A DNA stretch of 27,612 nucleotides, taken from Chloroflexota bacterium (GTDB lineage: Bacteria > Chloroflexota > UBA6077). The notes beneath the pieces were generated by a model, which saw only the letters and a program-made list of their open reading frames with translations, was not told the origin of the DNA and made no database searches. Both the position numbers and the translations under genes were made by a program. This document shows, piece after piece, positions 20,711 to 27,612 of this stretch; position 1 is the stretch's first letter; the number at the start of each line of letters is the position of its first letter. The stretch is from the NCBI GenBank assembly GCA_021806765.1, contig JAJZQR010000039.1, forward strand, positions 1 through 27,612. The letters run 5' to 3'.

Positions 20711-22706
20711 CGATGCCAAAGCCTCCGACGGATACCTTCCCATCTCGGCTTACGCCATCATCGGGGATTGCCACACGACGGCCCTGATCTCCCGGGATGG
20801 CTCCATAGACTGGTACTGCCCGACCCGGTTCGACGCCCCGGCCGTCTTCTGCCGGTTGTTGGACGCCGAAAAGGGGGGATACATGCGCCTCGAGCCCGTG
20901 GACGGCCATTCGTCCACCCGACGCTACAGCGGCGATACCAACATTCTGGAGACCACCTTCTCCACCCCGCACGGCCGGGTGAGGCTGACCGACCTGATGC
21001 CGGTGTACAGCCGTGTGCCCAGGGAGCAGGGATATGAGGTTGGTACCTCCCGCCGGATCCTGCGGCTGGTGGAGTCGGAGGGCGCCGACCTGGAGATGGA
21101 AGTCTCCTTCAAGCCCACTTTCGACTACGCTCAGGGGGATACCGGGCTGTCGTCGGTGGAAGGTGGGGCCGTGGCCGGGGTGAAGGGGCAGTTCCTGACC
21201 CTGACCACCCCAGGGGTCCGGCTGGAGCAGGACGGGCAAGGGGGGGTGAAAGGGCGGTTTCACCTGGCGGCAGGGGAACGGAAGTGGGTGGCGCTGACCG
21301 AGGCGGACGATCCCGACCGGGCCCAGGAGGCTTTGCGCCCAGGAGACTACGATGCCCAACTGGAGCGCACGCGGCAGTACTGGGATCGGTGGGTGCGGGA
21401 TTTCACCTACCGGGGGCCATACCGATCCCAGGTGCTGCGCAGCGCCCTGGTTCTGAAGCTACTGACCTACGAGCCCACGGGGGCCATAGTGGCGGCACCG
21501 ACTGCATCCCTGCCGGAGGACATCGGGGGCGTCCGCAACTGGGACTACCGCTACTCCTGGCTGCGGGATGCCTCCCTCATCCTCTACTCCCTCATGAGCG
21601 TCGGCTATCAGGAGGAGGCGACCGACTTTCTTCAGTGGCTGCACGGGGCCCACTCCGAGGATCCGGGCTCGCCGCCCCAGATCATGTACACCCTGGACGG
21701 CAAGAGGGAGTTGCCCGAGCGCAACCTGGATCACCTGGACGGCTACCGGCACTCGCGGCCGGTGCGGGTCGGGAACAAGGCCAGCGAACAGCTGCAGCTG
21801 GACATCTTCGGAGAGATCCTGAGGGCAGCCTACCTGCATTACAGGAGCGGCAGCGCCAGAAGGATGCGCGATCACAAGAATCTCCTCGCGGGAGAGAAGC
21901 CCTCGAAGGAGGCCTGGACCCTGCTGAGGGGGCTGGTGGAGCAGGCGGCGCAGCGCTGGGAGGAGCCGGACAACGGTGTCTGGGAGATGCGGATCGGCAA
22001 GAAGGAGTTTCTCTACTCCCGCTTGATGTGCTGGGCAGCCCTGGACCGGGGCATCCGCATGGCCCACGAGTTTGGATTGCCGGCCCCTATGGAGGAATGG
22101 CACCACAATCGTAGCCAGATCCGGCAGGCTATCCTCACCCGCGGATACCACGAGAAGCTGGGATCCTTTACCCAGACCTTCGGGGGCTCGGATCTGGACG
22201 CCACGGCCCTTACGCTCCCCATCGTGGGGTTCCTGCCGGCCACCGATCCCCGGATACAGTCCACCATCGCTCGCATCCGGGCCGATCTGAGCGAGAACGG
22301 GCTGGTATACAGGTACCACATGAACGATGGTCTTCCTGGTAAAGAGGGCACCTTCGCTCTATGCAGCTTCTGGCTCGTGGATGCCCTGGCGTTAGGCGGC
22401 AGGTCGGAGGAGGCCCGCGACCTCTTCGAGCAGGTGCTGAGCTGTGCGAACGACGTTGGGCTTCTGTCGGAGGAGATTGACGCCGGCAGCGGCGAACTGC
22501 TGGGCAACTTTCCCCAGGGGTTCACCCACCTGGCCTTGATCCGGTCCGCCCTGGACCTGGCCAAAGTGGCCAAGCATGGGGCCGAGGAGCATCCCGAGAC
22601 GGAGCCCGAGCGGGCGCAACGGGCACGGCAGGCCGTCGCCGAAGGGTACGCTGCGCACCCGCCAGAGAAGCACCCGCGAGAGAGAAGGAAGGGGAAGGCG
22701 GCGTAG
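20703..22706 (+). CDS. GH15 family glycoside hydrolase (glucoamylase/trehalase type)
   Basis: This 667-residue enzyme has the bacterial GH15 layout: an N-terminal beta-sandwich beginning ISAYAIIGDCHTTALISRDGSIDWYC, then an (alpha/alpha)6 barrel with GGVRNWDYRYSWLRDAS. The general acid is Glu428 (GVWEMR). The general base lies in LLSEEID (Glu590/591), followed by GNFPQGFTHLALI. No signal peptide is seen, so it acts in the cytoplasm, on glycogen-type glucans or trehalose; this family's trehalases and glucoamylases cannot be told apart by eye. A charged tail of about 40 residues (PETEPERAQRARQ, then Lys/Arg) extends beyond the barrel. The start at 20703 lies inside the end of the DUF362 gene, with GAGAG upstream. 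Confidence 0.9.
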   Translation: MVDDAKASDGYLPISAYAIIGDCHTTALISRDGSIDWYCPTRFDAPAVFCRLLDAEKGGYMRLEPVDGHSSTRRYSGDTNILETTFSTPHGRVRLTDLMPVYSRVPREQGYEVGTSRRILRLVESEGADLEMEVSFKPTFDYAQGDTGLSSVEGGAVAGVKGQFLTLTTPGVRLEQDGQGGVKGRFHLAAGERKWVALTEADDPDRAQEALRPGDYDAQLERTRQYWDRWVRDFTYRGPYRSQVLRSALVLKLLTYEPTGAIVAAPTASLPEDIGGVRNWDYRYSWLRDASLILYSLMSVGYQEEATDFLQWLHGAHSEDPGSPPQIMYTLDGKRELPERNLDHLDGYRHSRPVRVGNKASEQLQLDIFGEILRAAYLHYRSGSARRMRDHKNLLAGEKPSKEAWTLLRGLVEQAAQRWEEPDNGVWEMRIGKKEFLYSRLMCWAALDRGIRMAHEFGLPAPMEEWHHNRSQIRQAILTRGYHEKLGSFTQTFGGSDLDATALTLPIVGFLPATDPRIQSTIARIRADLSENGLVYRYHMNDGLPGKEGTFALCSFWLVDALALGGRSEEARDLFEQVLSCANDVGLLSEEIDAGSGELLGNFPQGFTHLALIRSALDLAKVAKHGAEEHPETEPERAQRARQAVAEGYAAHPPEKHPRERRKGKAA

Positions 22707-22715
22707 CAGCTGTGC

Positions 22716-22767
22716 AGTGGCGGCTTCAGTCGGTTCGTCCCCGGACGAACCGACTGAAGCCGCCACT
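22716..22767. terminator. Perfect 25-bp-arm palindrome between converging genes
   Basis: Bases 22716-22740 are exactly complementary to 22743-22767, with only CC between them. It lies 9 bases after the GH15 stop and 17 before the stop of the minus-strand gene at 22785, an ideal place for a bidirectional terminator. The perfect 25-bp match is much longer than a terminator needs, and no T-run follows, so a mobile palindromic repeat is a good alternative. Confidence 0.6.
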
Positions 22768-22784
22768 ACGAAGAGATGGCGGGG

Positions 22785-23111
22785 CTAGGCTGCCCGGGCA
22801 TTGCCATCCTCGCGGTCGCTGTCGAGCCTTCGTCGCACGTATCGCAGTTGCCTCGGCTCTGTTGGCACCGCGACCAGGGGTTTGCCCCACAGGAGGGCGC
22901 TACGGAACAGGACTGTGGTGCTCCCCGCTAGAAGCAGGGTGAACCCCGCTCGGAGGGCGAACTCGCCCGCTGAAGTCGCAGACGTTACGGTGGCTCCCAG
23001 GGCGAAGGCGTAGAGGGCTAACGCGACCGACGAAACCCACAGGTCGAAGCGGGAGACCTCCGGAAGGGCGTGGGATCGAGTGTGGTAGTCGAAGAAGCGG
23101 TACTCGTTCAT
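22785..23111 (-). CDS. Small two-helix membrane protein, unknown
   Basis: This 108-residue protein starts at 23111 behind AGAGGAACTGCC. A polar N-terminus (MNEYRFFDYHTRSHALPEVSR) leads to two hydrophobic helices (about 23-44 and 50-74). An Arg-rich C-terminal tail follows (RQLRYVRRRLDSDRED), which is probably cytoplasmic. No family was recognised. It faces the GH15 gene and is separated from the DUF5658-like gene upstream by 203 bases of noticeably AT-richer sequence that should hold its promoter. Confidence 0.6.
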   Translation of the reverse strand: MNEYRFFDYHTRSHALPEVSRFDLWVSSVALALYAFALGATVTSATSAGEFALRAGFTLLLAGSTTVLFRSALLWGKPLVAVPTEPRQLRYVRRRLDSDREDGNARAA

Positions 23112-23314
23112 GGCAGTTCCTCTTAGACTCTATCAGCCGGTCCTGGCTTCGGCGCTATCATGACATAGTAGACCGAAATGGTCCAATTACCAGTTGAACC
23201 TGCTAGCATAAGGACGGAGTAATGGGAGTCCTATTGTACTCGATCTGGCCCTTCTTGATCAGCGCAGGGATTGGCCCGATGGCTGGCTCGGAATGAGACA
23301 CCTTGGGCTCCTAA

Positions 23315-23623
23315 TCAAGCAACCAGCAACTGGAGCACGTTCTGGGCGACCGTGAGAGCCAGGACAGCATTGGCGGCGTGCAGGCCGTAGTCCAGCCGGC
23401 GAAAGTGGGGACTCAGCCGAATCACGGCGGCTATGACCAGTAGTGAGACCAGGGCCTTGAAGAGGAACATTGCCGGCTCGCCTCCCATCGACAGCAGTAG
23501 GGATGGGAGCCAGTTGCCCTCGGAGAAACCCGCCTGCAGGGCCACATAGGTGGAGGCGATGTCGAGGAGATTCAGGGCGGCGAAGAGGGTGACGGCGGTG
23601 TGAATGCTGGAGTTAGGCCGCAT
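23315..23623 (-). CDS. DUF5658-like small membrane protein
   Basis: This 102-residue protein starts at the ATG ending at 23623, seven bases after a strong AAGGAGG; an in-frame ATG eight codons upstream overlaps that site. Three hydrophobic helices are seen. The first contains LNLLDIASTYVALQAGFSEGNWL, matching the DUF5658 pattern of an Asp and Thr in helix one followed by a Glu-x-Asn loop. The function of DUF5658 is not established. The gene stands alone, with two transposon-like elements (23718-23849, 23926-24127) upstream in its leader region. Confidence 0.72.
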   Translation of the reverse strand: MRPNSSIHTAVTLFAALNLLDIASTYVALQAGFSEGNWLPSLLLSMGGEPAMFLFKALVSLLVIAAVIRLSPHFRRLDYGLHAANAVLALTVAQNVLQLLVA

Positions 23624-23717
23624 CGGAAAACCTCCTTCCTGGCGCAAGCCATCGGGGGCATCGAAGCTGCCCAGTTCCTTCTTCCCGAGCTAACCCCTGT
23701 ACTGCCGTATAAGGAGG

Positions 23718-23849
23718 CTAAGCATCTGGCCCCGGATAGTCTGCCCTTCGTCACCCCCGCGAAAGCGGGGGTCCAAGAGAGGACCCTGGATGCCCGCCTT
23801 CGCGGGCATGACGGCGAATTGTGTACGCGATCCTAGGCCAGATGCTTAG
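23718..23849. mobile_element. Second inverted-repeat element (132 bp) sharing the MITE core
   Basis: CTAAGCATCTGGCC (23718-23731) is exactly complementary to GGCCAGATGCTTAG (23836-23849), and the match continues imperfectly inward (GGAT). Inside lie ACCCCCGC / GCGGGGGT (about 23753-23772) and ATGCCCGC / GCGGGCAT (about 23789-23808), the same two-hairpin core as in the elements at 11673 and 23926. The outer repeats differ from theirs, and no flanking direct repeat was found. It may be an older insertion or a core repeat captured by another transposon. Confidence 0.55.
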
Positions 23850-23925
23850 TCTCTGGAATGCAGCTATAGCAGAGACTAATGTGCTTACACTACCTGCAAC
23901 TCTCGTGCCCGGCTTCGTAGAAAGC

Positions 23926-24127
23926 GGCACGGTTCACGAGGGCGGGTAGAAGGAGTTACAGTCTGATGCCAACGTCACCCCCGCGGAAGCGGGGGTCCAG
24001 ACGTCCCCTCTCTTCGTGAGGCCACTCCTCCGCATCGCCGTGGACCCCTGGATGCCCGATCAGGTCGGGCATGACGATCAAGGTAGGCTGCCTTCTCCAG
24101 ACTGTTACGCTGTCTATGAACCATGCC
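23926..24127. mobile_element. MITE copy B (202 bp, terminal inverted repeats, 8-bp target duplication)
   Basis: The element begins GGCACGGTTCA (23926-23936) and ends TGAACCATGCC (24117-24127), complementary at 10 of 11 bases, with a subterminal pair GTTACAGTCTG / complement of GTAACAGTCTG. TAGAAAGC stands directly before (23918-23925) and directly after (24128-24135), a perfect 8-bp target-site duplication different from that of copy A. The interior aligns with copy A over nearly its full length; the main divergence is in the middle, between the two hairpins. It encodes no protein. It sits 186 bases before the start of the secreted-protein gene at 24314, so it may influence that gene's expression. 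Confidence 0.87.
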
Positions 24128-24313
24128 TAGAAAGCGCCGTGCGCGTGAGGCCGTCCAAGAGCCGCGCGTGGCTGCCTGTAGAATGGGGTTGTGGGCCGTG
24201 GTACAATCCGCGGTACGAAAGTGGAGACTGGCCGCTGCCCGTCCTGTGTCTCTCCAGTTTCCCCCGCCCCTCCAGTTTTGGAGCACGAAACTTCACAGAA
24301 GGGAGTGATCGCC

Positions 24314-25702
24314 TTGCGTACTGTCCGTCTCGCATTCTTCGCCTTCATCGCGTGCGTTGCCCTGATTGCCACCCCGGCGGTCGTTGCCGCGAGACCCTTC
24401 CCACAAACGGGTTACTCCATCACCAACGACAAGATTCAGGACTACTTCGACCATCGAGGTGGGGCCAGGGTCTTCGGCTACCCGATCTCTCGAGAGTTCG
24501 ATTTCATGGGTACCAGGGTGCAGTTCTTCCAGCGGGCCGTCCTCCAGATCCAGCCGGATGGCAGCGTTGGTCTTCTGAACCTGCTGAGCAACGACCTGCT
24601 GCCCTACACCCGGATCAACGGCTCCACCTTCCCCGCCGCCGATCCGCAGTTGCTGTCCGCGGCTCCATCGCCATCCGACCCGGATTTCGCCAACAAGGCC
24701 CTGGATTTCGTCCGTCAGAACGCTCCGGACAACTGGAATGGGATGCAGACCAACTTCTACTCCACCTTCGTGAACACCGTCAGCTACCAGGATGCCTTCC
24801 CCAACGGTGGAGCCGACCCGGGGCTGATGCCCCTCATCAACCTGGAGATCTGGGGGCTGCCCACCAGCCAGCCCACCCCGGATCCCAACAACAACAACTT
24901 CGTATACCTCCGCTTCCAGCGGGGGATCATGCACTTCGATAAGACTACGGGCCTCACCCAGGGTATCCTGCTGGGTGACTACCTGAAGTCTGTCATCACC
25001 GGCCAGAACCTCCCCGGCGACCTCGCTCAGGAGGCTCAGGGCAGCAAGCTGTATCTTCAGTACAACAACGGCGTCGCCAACGGGCTGAACAGGCCCGCCG
25101 ATCTCCCAGGCACCAACATGTTCGCCGCCTTCGAGCAAGATGGGGTGGTGGTGCCGACTCCGGTGCCGGCCACGCCGACCCCGGCACCCACTCCCACCCC
25201 GGCCGCGACGCCGACCCCTCAGGCTCCGGCCAACATCGAAGTGATCGGCCCGCCGCAGTTCGGGAACGTGATCAACGACGCGCTGAAGCTGCTGGCCGAC
25301 AAGTCTCCCTACAACTACCAGATAGTCAAACAGTACGTCTGGAAGATCCAGTTGGTGGATAGCAGCACCGCCTACAACGACTACCCGAACCACGCCGAGG
25401 ACTTCAACGAGGCCGCGGCCTACGTCGAGTCCTGGTACGGACAGCAGGACCAGCAGACCGAGTGGGTGGCGGGTGTGATCGTCCACAACGCCGTCCTCAT
25501 AAAGCGGTATGCAGAGGGCCTGCCCACCAACACTATCGAGGCCCAAACGGAGGCTATCCAGAGGCAGCAGGACGTCATAGCTGCGGTGGACACCACCGCC
25601 AATCCTCCGGGGCAGTTCCGTGATTACATGCAGAAGGTGGCGAGCAACATCACCGGTTGGTTCGGCAGCTACTCGACCCCTCCGGGTCCGAGGAACCCAT
25701 AA
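24314..25702 (+). CDS. Secreted protein with FGYPIS-type N-terminal repeat and Pro/Thr linker
   Basis: The start chosen is TTG 24314, eight bases after AGAAGGGAG, because it gives a normal signal peptide: RTVR, a hydrophobic core, and a likely cut after AVVAA. The frame is open further upstream, but that part reads like leader DNA. The mature N-terminus (YFDHRGGARVFGYPISREF, VQFFQRAVLQI) matches the LGFP-like 'GG...FGYPIS..F' domain frequent in secreted Chloroflexota proteins. A Pro/Thr/Ala linker (about residues 277-304) joins it to a C-terminal domain of about 155 residues, rich in Tyr, Trp and Gln, with no recognised family and no membrane helix. A cell-surface or extracellular role is likely. 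Confidence 0.75.
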   Translation: MRTVRLAFFAFIACVALIATPAVVAARPFPQTGYSITNDKIQDYFDHRGGARVFGYPISREFDFMGTRVQFFQRAVLQIQPDGSVGLLNLLSNDLLPYTRINGSTFPAADPQLLSAAPSPSDPDFANKALDFVRQNAPDNWNGMQTNFYSTFVNTVSYQDAFPNGGADPGLMPLINLEIWGLPTSQPTPDPNNNNFVYLRFQRGIMHFDKTTGLTQGILLGDYLKSVITGQNLPGDLAQEAQGSKLYLQYNNGVANGLNRPADLPGTNMFAAFEQDGVVVPTPVPATPTPAPTPTPAATPTPQAPANIEVIGPPQFGNVINDALKLLADKSPYNYQIVKQYVWKIQLVDSSTAYNDYPNHAEDFNEAAAYVESWYGQQDQQTEWVAGVIVHNAVLIKRYAEGLPTNTIEAQTEAIQRQQDVIAAVDTTANPPGQFRDYMQKVASNITGWFGSYSTPPGPRNP

Positions 25703-26016
25703 GAAGCTGTGGACGGCGGGATCGTGAACGACCCTGCCTCCTCTGTGATCCCAACACCTTGCGTCCCACATCCCGACTGTCGGGATGTGGGACGAGCTTT
25801 GTGGCCGGGGCCTTTGGAGATGCCGGTTGCTGGCAACCGGGGTGGAAGAGAAAGGGGGAGGCCCGGAAACCGATCCAGACCTCCCCGTTGCTCGCCAAGA
25901 TCTGCGTTTGTGGTTGGCGCCAGCGGCTCTTCGCTGCCTTGGCCGCTGCCCGGTGGGGCAGCTTCGCCATTAGATGCCTGCCCCTCGCCCGTGCCGGACG
26001 AGAGGGTGAGGACCGC
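25703..26016. other. 314-base gap between converging genes with two hairpins and no gene
   Basis: After the stop at 25702 the gap holds the terminator-like palindrome at 25762-25794 and a second perfect stem, CCGGTTGC / GCAACCGG (25823-25840). Further on there is only GC-rich sequence with short inverted repeats near 25980-26008, which might end the minus-strand gene at 26017. Overlapping open frames here lack ribosome sites and recognisable domains. Confidence 0.55.
25762..25794 (+). terminator. Palindromic terminator after the secreted-protein gene
   Basis: CGTCCCACATCCCGA (25762-25776) and its exact complement (25780-25794) form a 15-bp stem with a three-base loop, 59 bases after the stop. 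A short AGCTTT follows on the plus strand, which is a weak T-run. Confidence 0.5.
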
Positions 26017-27126
26017 TTACGGCAGTGGGATGAGCGACTGGTATCGGTTGTTCAGGGTATCCAGGTTGAAGCCTGTGGACGACAGGAGTGCCGTCTGGAA
26101 GCTCTGGCCCGAACCAATGCCCTTCAAGAGGTTCGCTATCTGCGTCCCGCTCGTGTTGTTGAGAAGGCTTTGCGTCGCGAGGAACGATACGCCCTCCCCT
26201 ATTGCGCCGGACGTCCCGCCGGTGCTCAGCAAGGCAGGGAAGCCACCCGCGTTAATCTGGGTGAGAGTCGGTAGCATACCCGTGTTGCTCTGGGACCTGG
26301 CCACAGCCATGCTCAAACCGGGCTCCAGCGGGATCCCGGGGACGATGGTGAAGGCGAGGGAATCCCCCAACCCCTGTCGGAACCAGACAGGCACGTTGAT
26401 GCCCCCCAGGTCGGTCATCATCAGATTCGCATACTGTCTGGCCAGCGACTCCTGGATCATCGCCATACCGTTGCTGAAGATCTGGTCCTGGGACAGGACG
26501 CCGGTGTTGAAGCTGCTGGGGCTAACCACCTGGGCGCTGCTGATGCCCCCGCCGGTGCCCCCCGGCACGAGGCTGGCATTGATCGAGTTCACCTGACCGG
26601 CCAGGTTGGCATACTGCTGAGCTGCGGCATCGATATCGGTGTTGACCAATATCGCCCAGCCGCCCGTCGGCACCAGACCATCGCCGTTTGTGACCGGGAT
26701 GAGTGCCGCAGGCTCGCTCAGCGCCAGGTTTTGCTGATTAGCGTTGATCGTGCCGCCCGTGAAGCTTTGGAGCCCAGCCTGAAGGTTGCTGCTGTTGGAG
26801 TACAGCAACACCGTCACGGGCTTGGAGGACCTCCAGCCAAAGCTGGTAGCGAAGTAGGCATCTAGGTCCTGAACGTAGGGCACTATCGTCGTTCCCATCG
26901 GGGCTGCCGTCATGTCGATCGCCGTAACCTGTGGCACGAAGGTCCCGGGTGCGACGGGCGGTACTACCTGGGACTGGGAATAGCCGACCAGTATATCGAC
27001 TCGGCCATTCGCTGCCACACCCGCGGTATTGAACGGGGTGGGGATCACTGCCTGGGCGAAGGCGCTTGCGGCCGTGGCTAGGATGACTAGCCCTGCCAGG
27101 GCCAGGCTTAATGCGCGGTGTCTCAT
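26017..27126 (-). CDS. Secreted peptidase-MA-like protein lacking zinc ligands (probable pseudo-peptidase)
   Basis: This 369-residue protein starts at ATG 27126 behind GGGAGG; an in-frame ATG five codons upstream overlaps that site. A signal peptide (about 1-25, ending SAFAQA) directs it outside. The C-terminal half follows the layout of gluzincin 'peptidase MA-like' domains: a helix that normally bears HExxH, then a 'lP-W-EGL' turn, then a helical tail with 'LL..I..G.SF..AL'. Here the first helix reads IQESLARQY (Q225, E226, A229) and the turn reads PVWFRQGLGDSLAF (Q251). The two His and the third Glu ligand are therefore replaced, and only the general-base Glu remains. A binding or scaffolding role outside the cell is inferred. 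The N-terminal half is Asn/Thr/Val-rich and unrecognised. Confidence 0.65.
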   Translation of the reverse strand: MRHRALSLALAGLVILATAASAFAQAVIPTPFNTAGVAANGRVDILVGYSQSQVVPPVAPGTFVPQVTAIDMTAAPMGTTIVPYVQDLDAYFATSFGWRSSKPVTVLLYSNSSNLQAGLQSFTGGTINANQQNLALSEPAALIPVTNGDGLVPTGGWAILVNTDIDAAAQQYANLAGQVNSINASLVPGGTGGGISSAQVVSPSSFNTGVLSQDQIFSNGMAMIQESLARQYANLMMTDLGGINVPVWFRQGLGDSLAFTIVPGIPLEPGLSMAVARSQSNTGMLPTLTQINAGGFPALLSTGGTSGAIGEGVSFLATQSLLNNTSGTQIANLLKGIGSGQSFQTALLSSTGFNLDTLNNRYQSLIPLP

Positions 27127-27320
27127 TCGAAATCCTCCCATTAGTTGACACTGGGGACGAGTGTCGGCTCTAGGCCGAAGATTCCCCTAACCTCTCTGTC
27201 TGCTCCTATTCGGACCGGTTGCTCGGAAACGCAAACCTTGGCGATGACGCGACGCTGCCATGGAGGGAGGATCGAAAGGCTGTCGTAACCTTACGAGGTC
27301 TTCTTCCCAACGGGGGGGTA

Positions 27321-27360
27321 GGCTAGCAAGGTCCATACCAGCAGTTTGGTTCTGCTAGCC
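27321..27360 (-). terminator. Inverted repeat at the end of the FtsH-like gene
   Basis: GGCTAGCA (27321-27328) pairs with TGCTAGCC (27353-27360), which contains the stop codon of the minus-strand gene. An inner AGCAG / CTGCT stem is an alternative fold. It may act in termination; the run of C on the far side is not a terminator T-run. Confidence 0.35.
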
Positions 27361-27612
27361 CTGGACCAACTCCCTTATCTCGTCCTCGTCCAGCTCGTCC
27401 TTCTGCAGGAGCCCCTCGGCGATGGCGGCGACAGCCTCCTTGTTGGTCTCCAGCAACTCCTTCACCTTCTTGTACTGGTCCTTCAACATCTTGTCGATCT
27501 CGCGCTTCATGTGCGGGTCCGGAGTCATCTCGTTGAAGGCCCTTACGGAGTAGAGGCTGCCGTTCATGCCGAACCAGCCGATGGCCGCGGCGGCCATCCT
27601 GGTCGCCTGCTC
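27355..27612 (-). CDS. ftsH: FtsH-like ATP-dependent zinc metalloprotease, C-terminal end (5' truncated by window edge)
   Basis: Eighty-five residues are visible, open through the window edge (EQATRMAAAAIGWFGM at the left). The segment AT(R)MA...GM, then IDKMLKDQYKKVKELLETNKEAVAAIAEGLLQKDELDEDEIRELV, matches the helical end of the M41 peptidase domain of FtsH proteins, which degrade membrane and regulatory proteins. The ATPase and HEXXH zinc site lie outside the window, so activity and exact subfamily cannot be judged. Unlike E. coli FtsH it has no long polar tail after the last helix. Its promoter is also outside the window. Confidence 0.7.
   Translation of the reverse strand, partial: EQATRMAAAAIGWFGMNGSLYSVRAFNEMTPDPHMKREIDKMLKDQYKKVKELLETNKEAVAAIAEGLLQKDELDEDEIRELVQG

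Larger units (their letters stand above)
23624..24313. other. 690-base gap with two transposon-like elements and no gene
   Basis: Bases 23624-23713 are the leader of the DUF5658-like gene (minus). Then come the inverted-repeat element at 23718-23849 and MITE copy B at 23926-24127. Bases 24136-24313 precede the secreted-protein gene and include TACAAT at 24202-24207, a possible -10 box without a clear -35. No coding sequence was supported. Confidence 0.6.

Noticed and set aside
24293..25771. A 492-codon minus-strand open frame opposite the secreted-protein gene
   Set aside because: The plus strand gives a signal peptide, a known repeat type and a Pro/Thr linker; the minus translation has no domain or ribosome site.
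25650..25970. A 106-codon minus-strand open frame starting MAKLPHRAAAKAAK
   Set aside because: It overlaps the end of the secreted-protein gene and two hairpins, has no ribosome site and reads as translated repeat sequence.

Overview
The window is a GC-rich chromosomal segment (roughly two thirds G+C by eye) with short operons on both strands, ordinary Shine-Dalgarno sites and many intergenic hairpins. A secreted protein carrying a GG..FGYPIS-type repeat, a GH15 enzyme, gluconate-dehydrogenase-3/GMC genes and an M41 protease tail suggest an uncultured member of the Chloroflexota. That assignment is an inference from gene style, not from a marker gene. No rRNA, tRNA or CRISPR array was found.

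Layout. 1-129 is the tail of a response-regulator receiver domain. 221-9352 holds a cell-wall/defence pair, a class A penicillin-binding protein (PBP1C type) and a giant bacterial alpha-2-macroglobulin with an intact thioester motif. They are separated by a broken REP-associated transposase (RAYT) flanked by GTAG-headed REP hairpins. 9487-11427 (minus) holds two paralogous acetate-uptake (GPR1/FUN34/YaaH) transporters. 12041-14308 (minus) is a probable catabolic operon: a small membrane protein, a mandelate racemase-type enolase-superfamily enzyme, and an RraA/HMG-aldolase-like protein, with a 20-codon gene remnant just before the last. 14455-15087 (minus) is a bacterioferritin-like diiron protein.

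15293-18788 (plus) is a compact redox operon. It encodes a 69-residue membrane peptide, an 8-helix membrane protein made of two 166-residue-spaced repeats with four HLRG motifs, a gluconate-2-dehydrogenase subunit 3 homologue, and a GMC flavoprotein with a three-cysteine candidate Fe-S motif. No cytochrome c and no export signals are present, which departs from the known periplasmic gluconate/fructose dehydrogenase layout. It is followed by a membrane-tethered DUF362 protein (18857-20710) overlapping a GH15 glucoamylase/trehalase-type gene (20703-22706).

22785-27612 holds small membrane proteins (one DUF5658-like), a secreted Pro/Thr-linker protein, a secreted protein that looks like a peptidase of the MA clan with its zinc ligands lost, and the C-terminal end of an FtsH-like protease.

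The most novel signal is non-coding. Two 202-203 bp elements (11673-11875 and 23926-24127) share sequence and terminal inverted repeats, and each is flanked by its own perfect 8-bp target-site duplication. They are non-autonomous transposons (MITEs). A third element (23718-23849) carries the same two-hairpin core inside different inverted repeats. A separate GTAG-headed REP family is scattered through other intergenic gaps.
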